A stretch of DNA of 64,000 nucleotides from Micropterus salmoides (taxonomy: Eukaryota > Chordata > Actinopteri > Centrarchiformes > Centrarchidae). The notes beneath the pieces were generated by a model. The model did not search any database. It was not told where the DNA came from and worked only from the letters and a program-made list of their open reading frames with translations. The stretch lies in NCBI RefSeq assembly GCF_014851395.1, contig NW_024040707.1:19400457-19464456 (forward strand), written 5' to 3'. Positions 1 through 34,448 of this stretch are shown here, in pieces; the first letter of the stretch is position 1, and each line of letters starts with the position of its first letter. The translations under genes and the position numbers were made by a program.

Positions 1-373
1 TTTGATTTAATATTATTTGTCATATGTTGGGTTGCCAAACCTAATCTCACAAGTCTCCATATTGGGGATACTCTGTATTTTCAAAGCCCCATAGTGTATT
101 TCAAAATGATGTAAGAACCAAACTGTGGATAAAGCTGCAGTTGTTGTAGACGTGTGACTGTGTGTACATTTTACTGTGAATGTGTATTTAGTTTATTTCT
201 GTTTCTTCCTCATTTTTCTTCATGTATTTTTTATTAGGCTATCCTGTTTTGTATTAGACTAGCCATCCAGTCCAGTCTTCTAATATTATTTGGTAATATG
301 TGAATTATATTTGCTACAGCTTTTGATAACCTTTCCAGCTGCACCTAAGATTATGATATAATCTTGCTTTATC

Positions 374-600
374 AAAATCAGAATCAGAATCAGCTTTATT
401 GCCAGGTATGTGTACCTACACATACGAAGAATTTGACTCAGGATTGTACATTGCTCACGATGTGCTCACTTACAATAAAACCATAATAAAATCAGACACA
501 GGCTACAGTATAGAGAACACATATAAACACACTATAAACAAAAACAGATTAAAACAATATTCCTGACACAGCGACTCAGAATATAAATAAGAATATAAAA
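374..600. repeat. Teleost interspersed repeat fragment
   Basis: The stretch begins with repeated 'agaatc' units followed by 'agctttattgccaggtatg' and 'cacatacgaagaatttgac'. This resembles a high-copy teleost repeat head. It is AT-rich downstream and has no coding potential. The family was recognised from memory of fish genomes, so the boundaries and class are uncertain. Confidence 0.45.
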
Positions 601-713
601 ATTTATTGTGAAACTAAAACATTTTCTAAAATGAAAAAAACATCAACAAAGGTGCATAGGACCTGAGAATGACCTTTATTGCTGCCTTTAGGGGCTTTTT
701 GTAAGATCATAGG

Positions 714-917
714 GGTGGTGATGGCGCAATGGATAAGATGCCTGCCTTTGGTGTGAGAGACCCGGTTCAATCCCCCACTGTGACCCATCCACCAATGTAT
801 CCCTGAGCAAGACACTTCACCTCTACTTGCTCCAGAGGCGTGCGACCTCTGACATATATATATAGCAATTGTAAGTTGCTTTGGATAAAAGCATCAGCTA
901 AAATGAATAAATGTAAC
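714..917 (+). mobile_element. tRNA-derived SINE, copy 1
   Basis: The head carries RNA polymerase III promoter-like boxes: box A 'tggcgcaatgg' near 722-732 and box B 'ggttcaatccc' near 764-774. The body contains 'ccctgagcaagacactt' and 'ctccagaggcgtgcgacctc'. The 3' tail 'gtaagttgctttggataaaa' is shared by many teleost SINEs and their partner LINEs. A second, clearly homologous copy lies at 32466-32660 in the same orientation. The head is degenerate, so this is a retroposed copy and not a tRNA gene. Confidence 0.85.
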
Positions 918-1305
918 ATAAAATATAGCAAAGCATGAAAATAATTCACTTGAATACCTTTTTGTTACTACTTTGTTTATATGTGTTTTCATGAGCTATT
1001 TATTAGACAAGACAATACCAAAAAGTAAAAGTCTTTTTGTGGTTCAAAAAAATACAAACAGGGCAAATTTTATCAAAAACAAAAATATTTTTATCAAAAA
1101 CAAAAATATGCACATGTAATAGATGTTTGAAATATTTTACCAAAGAGTGCTGAATATACTGTACATGTCAAGATAAGTTAAACAAATATGTTATTACACA
1201 TGATATTAATAACCAAAAATGTATCTGCAATTTTCCATGGAATAGAAGTAGAAGAAGGAGTTGAATATTATTTTCACAACACATCCTGGTCCATCAACTA
1301 TCATA

Positions 1306-1650
1306 AGCAGTGGTGGAATGTTTTCTCTAGTACTTCTGTTTTATACTTCACTACTACTCTGTATACTGTACTTTTACTCCATTTAAAATTTTACAGACCT
1401 ATTCTATAAAGTATGGTGTGTCTTTATAGATTAACTTCCCAAAAGAATATCAAATTGTTAAAGATAAACTCCATCATGACAATTTACAACATTAAAATGC
1501 TGTTTACAAGTTCATGCATTAGTGAATAGCACCCAACAATATACTAAATAATATTACACTGACAGGGGCCATTCTGCTGCATTATGGCTATTTTTAGTAT
1601 AAGTTCATTTCGGTGATAATAATTTTGTACTTTCACATAAAGTGAGTTGT
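1306..1650 (+). mobile_element. Dispersed MITE-like repeat (GTGGTGGAA family), left part
   Basis: It starts with 'agcagtggtggaatgtttt' and continues with stretches such as 'gtacttttactccattt' and 'acaacattaaaatgctg'. The same family is seen at 32219-32776, where both ends are present (ggtggaaag ... tttccacca), and in reverse orientation near 33575-34016, 55505-55750 and 58700-58860. No coding capacity is visible. It is a short non-autonomous DNA-transposon-like repeat, with the class uncertain. Confidence 0.6.
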
Positions 1651-1659
1651 TGAATACCA

Positions 1660-2087
1660 AACTTTTTTCGAGAGTTCTTTTTGTTCTAGTTTCTTATTTT
1701 TGCCAGTAGCACATGACCGCAGCATGAGCTTCAGTTCCTTTCGTCTGCTCAGCAATGAAGTTTTCTTCTCGCGATATTTCACGCGATGTGTTGCAAGCGG
1801 TTGCAAGTAGGGTGAAATCTCGGGAGCTGTCTGAAAGAAAGCAGAGTGAGGAACAAACAGCTAGAAGGGTTTTTAAACGTGCATTTATGAGGCGGTGGCT
1901 CTGCAACACTCTGCAGGAAGGCAGACCTTCAACTTTTGATAACTTGAAGTTATCTAACAAAGACAAACGTTTAATTTAGCTTCTCTTTTGGTTACTTGAG
2001 GAAAGTTTAACTCCGCCTGCACGGCTCGGAGTAGCCCCATTTCCGAGCAGAAAGTCAAGTCGGTGGTCGGCAGTTGGTTCTGCAGGA
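1660..2087 (+). promoter_or_regulatory. Likely mapk14 promoter and 5' UTR
   Basis: This stretch lies directly upstream of the mapk14 start codon and is more GC-rich than the DNA before it, with CpG-containing stretches around 1990-2090. No clear TATA box or transcription start is visible. A 74-codon reading frame at 1755-1979 lies here but resembles no known protein. At most it would be an upstream ORF if the transcript starts early. Confidence 0.4.
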
Positions 2088-14917
<12,830 letters not shown>

Positions 14918-16055
14918 TGAGACATGCTACCCACTTCGACCCCAGCTTCAGACAATTTGTAACAACCTCCAACATGTGCATTAGTGTTAAAGAGATGCCT
15001 GCCAACATTTGTCAGTCTTTATTAACCGAGAAAACATTGTCCATGATTAGCTCTTGTAAGGAGATCATTACCAGCACAGGGAAGAGCTTGACCAATAATC
15101 ATTATTCTTATTTATGAACCACTAATGTTGATGATCTGTTGCTGGGAAATTTCACTTCTTGCCAATCTCTGAAATAATGTATATTCTTCAGATCTTTTTT
15201 TAAAAACAATTTAGACTTTCATCACTGTGACATTGAGATGCTGAAACACCTGGACCTATAGCTGTGCTATTTTGTGTTTTAAAATGTTCTATAGAGTAAC
15301 TTATGAATAAGCTTTTGCGTCTATCAATGGAAAAAGGATTATGCTAGTCTACCACTTACCCTGCCGAGTTGTCACATTTAGAACTGGGTCGCGTGTATTC
15401 GGCTATTGCCATGATTGTTCCTATATTTAAAAAAAGAGATAATTTGAAGGGATTTTATATCTGTGACAGAAGTAGATTTTTATGTTTTTAGGTATTTGAC
15501 AATTTGAGAATGTGCCTGTTCTGTGTAGTCGGCGACCTTTTTGTGCTCTCCAAATGCATTTTACACATTTTAGTGTTTATTTTGATAGTTTTAGATGCTC
15601 TGTGAGACTCATACATATGTCGGCTACACAGAAAAAGCTGAGCCTCTGCTGTTTAAGGACAGCGCTATTCAACAAGGCACCTAAAATAGGAAAAAAAAAA
15701 TTCATGGGTACACGCTCTGCTCAAAAATATGTAAATATCTGTGCCATATTCTTTAAATCTCTGACTTATTGTGGTTATGTTATGAAGCAATCACTTTTAG
15801 TAAGTAAATCAGTATTTTGTGTGCGTTTGTGAGAGTGAGTTCTTGGTTTACAAGAATTTTAAGTGTCATGCTAAAATCCTCTAATAGAAATACTGCTTAA
15901 ATGTGCAAAAGAGGCATTTCGGATGTATTTATACTTTGTGGAGGTGGTATTTATAAACAACAATCGAAAAATCCCTTAAACTATTTTCAGTCCAGCAAAG
16001 TAACTACTATCTTCAGTCCTTTGTTTAACAAAATAAAGACTTATTTTCAAGAGAC
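14918..16055 (+). promoter_or_regulatory. mapk14 3' UTR with poly(A) signal
   Basis: The TGA stop at 14915-14917 is followed by about 1.1 kb of AT-rich DNA without a recognisable gene. A canonical AATAAA lies at 16032-16037 with a T/G-rich stretch just downstream (gacctgtgttttttt), so cleavage near 16055 is likely. ATTTA pentamers occur in the stretch, which may affect mRNA stability. The short reading frames here do not resemble proteins. Confidence 0.6.
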
Positions 16056-17500
16056 CTGTGTTTTTTTTCTATTTCCTCTACAGCATGTTTTATTTCCAAT
16101 TTTCCAATTTTTATCAGTTGTGCCACTCCTCAGTGATTTCACTTGAGAAATAATGAATGAATTGATGTCTGATTTTGCCTAGTAGACAACGATTTTTATT
16201 TTTCATTTTGAAAGTTCATGATTCATTACCCCATTTACTTAATGCAAATTTTAGACTTTCTCTCAAGCACCAACAATGAGGACATACAGCCACTGTATTT
16301 GCCCAGTTTAAGCATTCTTGAGCAAAACACTGATGAACAGAAAATCTCGAACCACAGATCGGCTGTTCAATCACAAACTTGGTCTCAGAATAAGTGTCTT
16401 TGCTTTTTAAAGAAGTCTTGAGTGCACTGTGATTGATCTGCGTGCAGGAGGACAGATGGTCGCTGCATTTTTGTCTATGGTTAAGCAGTACTTTTCAAAT
16501 GGAAAATGAATGTTGTCTTTATCTAGTTATTTTACTTAATTGCCGTATTGTCATTTGCCAATGTCAAATGCCCATTCATCCACAATTTTGTAACACAAGG
16601 TGCTGACAAAATAATGCTAAAATTATAGCCTGCCCTGTTATATGGCCCAGAGCCCTTAAATCAGGCGATAGTAACTTAAAACAGATATATAGTTTTAACA
16701 TATAAGTTGGCCCAAAAGTAACAAGAAATTAGTACAGAAAAGCCAAAGTTATGTATTTATGGTATTTTAAAAATGGCGTCCTGTTACAGTTTGTGACAAG
16801 TTTGTTTTTAACTGTATTAACCACATTTAAGGGATACTTGCCATTAAAAAAATAAAACGTTATGCATATATATATATATATATCAGAATAATAAGAATAT
16901 TACAAATATATCATGTTTAGACTTTTAAATATTTATTGACATCAGCCTCAAGAATCCAGTCTGTCCAATCACATCACATCACCTGCCCAGTACAAATGCG
17001 GTCGTGTCAAGACGAAAAAAGACCATCAAAAAGTGGTCTGAAGACTGGTCTCGAGTACTACAACACTAGCAGAAAATATAATGAAATATACAAATCTAAA
17101 AATCTAAATATAAAGGAGTGTGTATATGTACAGTATTAACAGAAATATAATGATAGCCTAAATAGTAGGCTATTAATGCATTAGATATGAATACCAATAA
17201 TGAGTACTGGTAGAGTTGACATGGCATGGGTTCAAATACAAATATAAGGACTGTAGATATGTACAGTATTTTACTGTATTAACAGAAAGGTCGTAATAAA
17301 TAGTAAATTAAATACTAATATTAATAATGAGTACATATGCAGTAAAAGTTAAAAAGGCAAAAAAAATAGTACTATCACATAAAATACTTCTTTATAAGGC
17401 TGTTCACTGTCTTGACACTGACTAATGTTAGCTTCAATATAGTAAAAACCATAGGTAAAAACCCATAAAACAAAGGTTTGAAGCCCAGGTGAACGCCAGC
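16056..17500. other. Short intergenic spacer between mapk14 and srpk1
   Basis: There are only about 1.5 kb between the mapk14 poly(A) signal and the srpk1 start codon. The DNA is AT-rich with a small TA microsatellite at 16864-16883, and no gene was recognised. In humans, SLC26A8 lies between SRPK1 and MAPK14. No trace of it is seen here. Confidence 0.6.
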
Positions 17501-17512
17501 ACAACGAACCAG

Positions 17513-17524
17513 TGCGCATGCGTG
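17513..17524 (+). promoter_or_regulatory. NRF1-like site upstream of srpk1
   Basis: TGCGCATGCGTG differs by one base from the palindromic NRF1 core TGCGCATGCGCA. It lies about 55 bp before the srpk1 start codon in a CpG-containing stretch, the usual position for NRF1 sites in housekeeping promoters. Function is inferred from sequence and position only. Confidence 0.5.
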
Positions 17525-17578
17525 GAACATTCGATCACTGGTGGTGTAGCTAACGGCTAGGCTACGAATCCAGCCAAC

Positions 17579-29079
<11,501 letters not shown>

Positions 29080-30060
29080 TGGGGCCCTCAAGCCATTGCA
29101 CCTCCCTTCCCTCTCACCTTCTCCAGAGACTGCAACAGATCACTTTCCAGTTTGGGCATATCAGATGAATATTTATTTCTCTTTTTGTTTCGTCGTTTTG
29201 GGTCTCTTATGTTCTCATTCTTGAACTAAAGCTTCTGTGTATGTTTGGCTTGTATTTGTTGGTTCTTCTCTTGGCGCGGTGACGTCCAGAATCCAGTGGA
29301 ATATTTTACTTTTATGGTTATGTTGGCTCCAACTGCTGTGCGAACGAAGCAAACCTGTTATTGTACTGCTAGTGACTCATCCTTGTTTGTTACACTCCTG
29401 CACTAAAACCCAAACAAAGCAAGGATATGTAGCCTTTATTGGTCATTTTTGTCCCCTTTAAAAAAGGACCCGCTATCACTTCTATTCTCGTGCATTTTCA
29501 TTAGTGCTGTGTTGTTGTGTGTGTGTTTTTTTTTTTTTTTTTTTTTTTTATTGAATAATTTTATCTTTATATTACACATGTAAGGTAAATATTTTGTATT
29601 TGTAAAGTAGGCTTAGGAAGTTGCACACTGGGCTGACATTTACACTGACTGTGTATTAGCATTTCTCCAGCAGACTCTAGTTTCTTACAGAGAAGCCCAC
29701 TGTCTGATAATGTAGGTCATATTATTTAGCCATAACAAATCCATTCTCACCTGGTATTTAGCGTGGTGGTTAGTTAATTAGAATAAATTAGATCTTTCAT
29801 TCTAATGGGAGGCTGGTATTCTCATACACTTATTACAATTCAGGAATAGTGTTTTAAAGGTTTCAACAAGATGACTATGTTAAGAAGCCCAATTTAAAGG
29901 AAAAAAAATGTAATGAAAATAAACTGTATATATCTGTACCAAAGACTTTGCCTTTATGTATATTACAGTTATGTACAGTTTTTAACAAATCTTATATCTT
30001 AGCTAAAATTATTTAGCTGGGTAGCTGTGTTTTAATAAAGCGTATGAAAGATGTGTTCTG
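29080..30060 (+). promoter_or_regulatory. srpk1 3' UTR with poly(A) signals
   Basis: The TAG stop at 29077-29079 is followed by AT-rich DNA with a (TG)n/T-tract at about 29517-29550. Two AATAAA signals lie at 29918-29923 and 30034-30039. The second is followed by 'gatgtgttctgtatgtatgg', a good GU-rich downstream element. No other gene is seen in this stretch. Confidence 0.6.
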
Positions 30061-30330
30061 TATGTATGGCCAACTGTTCAATAATGTCACTGTTTTTACC
30101 ATAGAAATGGTGAGATCTGATGTTATGTAATGGTGTCCCAAACTGATCATATTTTAAAGTAACCTATGTATCTGTTGAGGCCAAGGTAGAAAAAACAAAA
30201 TTTACATCAGTGTGAAATTCAAGAGCAAAGACTTTATGTGAGCTGTCAGTTTAAAAAACTGTACAACACACCATACAATAAAACAGATGTTCATACAGCA
30301 CAAAATGACTGTCACGCTTGTTTCTGTGAG

Positions 30331-30336
30331 TTTATT
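30331..30336 (-). promoter_or_regulatory. Possible lhfpl5 poly(A) signal
   Basis: The forward sequence TTTATT reads AATAAA on the minus strand, about 200 nt after the proposed lhfpl5 stop at 30537-30535. This would place the lhfpl5 3' end within about 300 bp of the srpk1 3' end. It is supported by motif and position only. Confidence 0.4.
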
Positions 30337-30534
30337 AGGTGTCTGACATGAAGTACAAAATAAAAAACAACAGCTCTTGTGAAGCAGTAAAGAGCTGTTA
30401 AATTTCAATTAACCCAGAGTCGATACAACTATGAAAACGGTTTCACTTGAAGCAAATCAAGACATTTCAAGATGCCTGTTCATCACAATCAAAGTACATC
30501 TGCATCACACGGTGGTCCTGAAGGTTTGTGTTCA

Positions 30535-33500
30535 TCAGGGGTCTCCTGTAAAGGAGGAGAAAACACTCTCATAGATACCTTTTTATTTAATGGATTCCAG
30601 ACACTGGGTCTACCACTTTACAGCATTCTCTTTCCCACTCTGAAGCACAGACCTTGATTCATGACTAGCGCATCCCTTTTTAACTACTGTAATGCCCTTC
30701 TCCTTTTTATACCCACTCGGCTGTTTAACAGACTCCCGTATGAACAGAATCTGGCTGCAAGAGTTCGCTGCCACACGCGATCCCATCACGATGGAAGCAC
30801 ATCACCCCTTAGCTTCGACAACTGAACTGGCTCCCAGTGAAATACCACATCTACTTTTAAGTAGTTAATGTTTATAAATCTCTCCATGGCCTAGCACATC
30901 CAAAACTTATAAAATCTACTCCATCTCTACACACCTTCGGGCTCACTACGTTCCCCTGATGCCCATCTACTCTCTCCAGTGTGCATTTGTTGGTTCTTTT
31001 AAATTGAAACTGAAACCTCAGGTTTAGATTAGCCTTTCCTGGTGCTTCGTAATGTCAATGTATTTTGTGTATCATAATGTTTCTATTATCAGTGTACTTG
31101 CTGGCTTGTTCTTGCCACTTCTGTCTTTTACTATGTATAAACTGTATTACCTGGTTTTTGTAAAGTGTCTTTGGGTGACTTGAATGGCACAGACAAATAA
31201 AATGCATTATTATTACTAAACTAACTCCTCAATACTGGTTATTAGACATTCAAACTAAAGTTAAATATATGGAGAAAACTTCTTTAATAACTTAAATGAT
31301 GGATATGAAGCTTAGACTTAATCCCATGAGCTGACGTTTTGGCAACAGTATGCTGCCTTCTGAGCTTTAAGGAAAAAGCATAACATCATATTTGTAGCCT
31401 TCGGGGGCAATCGGATGAATGAAATCATCTAAATGATGTAAATAAAGCACTGAATTAAAATAATACATACAAAATAGTCAGTAGGTCCCATTCTTAAATC
31501 TGTCTTTGTATATGTACAAAACTTCCACTACTACGAATTGGTTATGCAAAAAATGCTGCACTATAAAAAAAACAACATAGTACTATTATCAGTAGCCCCT
31601 GTGTTTTCCCCACTGTGATAAGTCTGCTAACACTAACCTGCTCCCTCCACCTCAAAGTCATCTGGCAGCAGTTTGTCCTGCCGGTTGCCGAGGGTGAAGG
31701 ACAGAAATGCCAGGAGGAGGGCGTCCAGGATGCTGATGATGGCCAAGATGTAGGCCCAGCGCACCGTGCAGTTCCCCAGGCTGTACTTATCTGTCTTCTG
31801 GCCACACATCCTCTTCACCTCCGCAGAGTCCCAGCCGTCCGGGTAGATCATGCAGCCCATCACCATCAACACAGCTGCGGGGGAAGAGGGACACTGAAAT
31901 GGCGGAGCCTTGCAATAATTACCCCTTGTGTGCTCTTACTTTGATAAATAATTATTAGGGAAGTTCTTCTGAGCCCCCAGTGCAGGATAAGGCCTGATGT
32001 AACCCCATAAAGTGCCAAAGGTTTTCATTTATGATGCAGCAGGGCAAAGGATGCTCAGCGGTGCTGTTTGCATGATGTACTGTTATGAAAGTTCTTAAAT
32101 GTTAAATGCTCTTCATCTGGTAAAGTTTCCTCTGGGTTTTTGCCGTAGCTATACTTCACAAACCTAGATTAAGATCAGAATTTTGCATTCATTGCAAGTC
32201 ATTGTCAAGTTATGTACAACGGTGGAAAGTAAGTAAGTAGATTCATTTGAGAACTGTACTTAAGTAAAATTATTTATTATTATAATTATTTACATGCTAT
32301 GTTACTTTATATACTATATTTAGATTTAGTTACCAGTTACTTTACAGGTTTCATTTTATATAAAAACACATGATTTGCTTATATACACTGTTAGTGATTG
32401 AACTCATGGCTTCCATAGTTTTTTTTGTTACTTTAAATATATATGTTGATAAAACTGTCATATTGGTAGTAGTGGTGAGTGCAATGGATAAGAAGCATGC
32501 CTTTGGTGTGGGAGACCTGGGTTCAATTCCTCCTGTGACCCATCCACTAATGTGTTCCTGAGCAAATGCTTAACCCCTAGTTGCTCCAGAGGCGTGTGAC
32601 CTCTGACATATATAGCAATTGTAAGTTGCTTTGGATAAAAGCGTCAGATTAATGTAATTAAGCAGGATTTTGAATGCAGGACTTTAAATCCATTACTTTT
32701 AATGTACATTTTTGTGTTGGTATTCTTTATTTTATTTTATTTTTTACTTATAAATGATCTGAATGTTTCCACCACTAGTATAGGCCTTTACCATTTATCA
32801 TAGTTTCCTTGGCCCTGGTATGTTTTAGGTGTGAGTTTAGACCAGTTAACAACCCAGCAACACCTGATCTTGTTACATGTAATCAATCCTCCCTCAGAGG
32901 TGTCAGAGTCTGGGTTGAAACTGGATCCCCTATTGGCATCCACAGTGAAGAACAACACATTCAATACACACACACGCAACACCTGAAACAAGAGAGGTGG
33001 AAAGGTGGCTCACGACAGGATGAGTTTATCACCTCAGAGGCCTCACTCGTCCTTCAGACCCACTGCTTCATTTCAGAGTTTTAATATTCAGGTGCTGAAC
33101 TTCGGCTAAGGTTTTGTGGAAGTTTCATGACTTTGATAAATGTTAAATGTTTATTTGGACAAATGAACCTTTATTTGGATAGCAGCTGTAAGGTTTTACA
33201 AAGTAGAATTAATAAAAAGTTGTGGAGTAACTTCATCGACTGTGACCTTTGACCTTGGTCAAGATAATAATCTTAACTCTTAAAGGAATGGGCTTTTCTT
33301 TTTAAGCCTTCATCTTAAACCCAGTAGACATTTTGGTGACATAGTTACAAAATCAATTTCCACAGTATTTTTCACACAATGCTTCAATATCATTAATCTG
33401 ATAATATTGTAGATATTACTATTCATGTAATACCAGTTGATGTCTAACCTCCAAGTAAATCATTGGCATTGTAATCTTCACTCAGTTGTAAGTTTAGTGT

Positions 33501-34448
33501 CAGTTCTGGACTACAAAATAAAGTGTAACCATAATGTAACCTACAAACATAATTCAATAAATACAAAATGATGTCAGTTTCTTTACTTAAGTAGAAGTAG
33601 TAATGCCCCAATGTAAAAAAAAACCCTCCATTACAAGTAAAAGTTCTGCATTCAAAAAGTACATGCAGTAAGTAATGTACTTTAAGTATCAAAAGTAAAA
33701 GTATGCAGAAAGGAGCATTTCGTTGTGTTATATTACATCAGATTATTATTACTAATGCACTAACATGTGAGTTAGTTTTAATACTGTATATGCTGTTGGG
33801 TACTTTAATCATTAACTACGTTTTTATATAAAACATCCATCTGAACAGTAATATGTAACTGTGAAATAAATGCAGTGGAGTAAAACATATCATATTAACC
33901 TCTGAGATGTGGTAGAGAAGAAGTAAATGGAAGTGCTGGAGTGAAGTACAAGTAGCCTATTTCAAAATTGTCCTTAACTACAGCACTGGAGTACATGTAG
34001 CCTTCCTTCTACCACTGAAGAAACCGCACTCCTCCTCACCTGAGGCCAGCTGCATCCACGCACAGATCCTGTAGACGTTCCCTGCGTTGCAAAAGAAGAA
34101 CAAGCTGAAGCAGACCATGGTGCCTACCACCAGCAGCACGGAGGTGCCCACGAAGAACATGGCGGTCCTGAAGGCCGGTGAAGGGATGGAGCCGAAGTCC
34201 AGCGGGCTGCCCTTGCAGGTGAGCTCCGAGGTGAGGGCGTTGCCGATGCAGTAGTGGAAGAGGCCGAAGTACCCGGCCTGCGGGGTGTTGATGCTGTCCC
34301 CGATCCAGTAGGGCTGGATGAAGACCACCATGGTGATGATGACGAAGCAGATGGTGAACACGGCCCACATGACGCCGATGGCTCGGGAATTTCTCACATA
34401 GTTGGTGTGGTAGATCTTAGCAGCCTCCTGGGCTGGGAGCAGGTCCAT
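30535..34448 (-). CDS. lhfpl5: LHFPL tetraspan subfamily member 5
   Basis: Four-pass membrane protein. In vertebrates LHFPL5 (TMHS) is a subunit of the hair-cell mechanotransduction complex and binds protocadherin-15. Coding exons on the minus strand: 34448-34040, 31874-31638, and a proposed last piece 30545-30535. These total 657 nt, giving 218 aa (human 219). The protein starts MDLLPAQEAAKIYHTNYVRN. Membrane segments lie at about 24-44, 96-120, 127-147 and 175-199. The extracellular part has the family pattern QPYWIGD...TPQAGYFGLFHYC. The C-terminal region is LGNRQDKLLPDDFEVEGAG. If exon 2 is not spliced, a TAG stop follows GAG at once; splicing from GCAG|gttagt to ctcctttacag|GAGACCCCTGA gives the better length. 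The sequence before the ATG (ttttctgcttgctaag) looks like an acceptor, so a 5' non-coding exon is likely. Confidence 0.93.
30655..31215 (+). mobile_element. Degenerate L2-type LINE 3' end
   Basis: It lies in lhfpl5 intron 2, antisense to that gene. Scattered frames give FNYCNALL, then LAARVRCHTRSHHD, then TLAPSE and further remnants. This is the order of the conserved C-terminal reverse-transcriptase tail of L2-like LINEs (DYCNALL ... AARV ... LHWLPV). The 3' end 'gtaaagtgtctttgggtgac ... aataaaatgcattattatta' is also typical. There are many stops and frameshifts. Confidence 0.7.
32219..32776 (+). mobile_element. MITE-like repeat (GTGGTGGAA family) holding a SINE
   Basis: It lies in lhfpl5 intron 1. 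The left end 'acggtggaaagtaagtaag' and right end 'gaatgtttccaccact' are inverted to each other. The interior 'gaatgcaggactttaaatcc' and 'gttactttatatactatatt' match the common teleost family seen elsewhere in the window. It is interrupted by the SINE at 32466-32660, so it predates that SINE insertion. Confidence 0.7.
32466..32660 (+). mobile_element. tRNA-derived SINE, copy 2
   Basis: It is homologous to 714-917 from 'gcaatggataagaagcatgc' through box B 'gggttcaattcc' to the tail 'gtaagttgctttggataaaa gcgtcag'. It shares the body motif 'ctccagaggcgtgtgacctc'. It is nested in a MITE-like repeat. Both copies point the same way but lie about 32 kb apart. Confidence 0.85.
33575..34016 (-). mobile_element. 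MITE-like repeat (GTGGTGGAA family), inverted copy
   Basis: Reverse orientation relative to 32219-32776, recognised from 'ccattacaagtaaaagttct gcattc' and 'gcagtggagtaaaac'. It ends in 'ccttctaccactgaag'. The end lies only about 24 bp from the lhfpl5 exon 1 splice donor at 34039, so the repeat almost touches the exon. Confidence 0.6.

Noticed and set aside
714..790. A tRNA gene
   Set aside because: Box A and box B are present, but the stems do not form a proper cloverleaf and the sequence continues into a SINE body and tail shared with 32466-32660.
1755..1979. 74-codon reading frame upstream of mapk14 as a separate gene
   Set aside because: No recognisable domain, and the opposite strand is also open over much of the same stretch. 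At most an upstream ORF.
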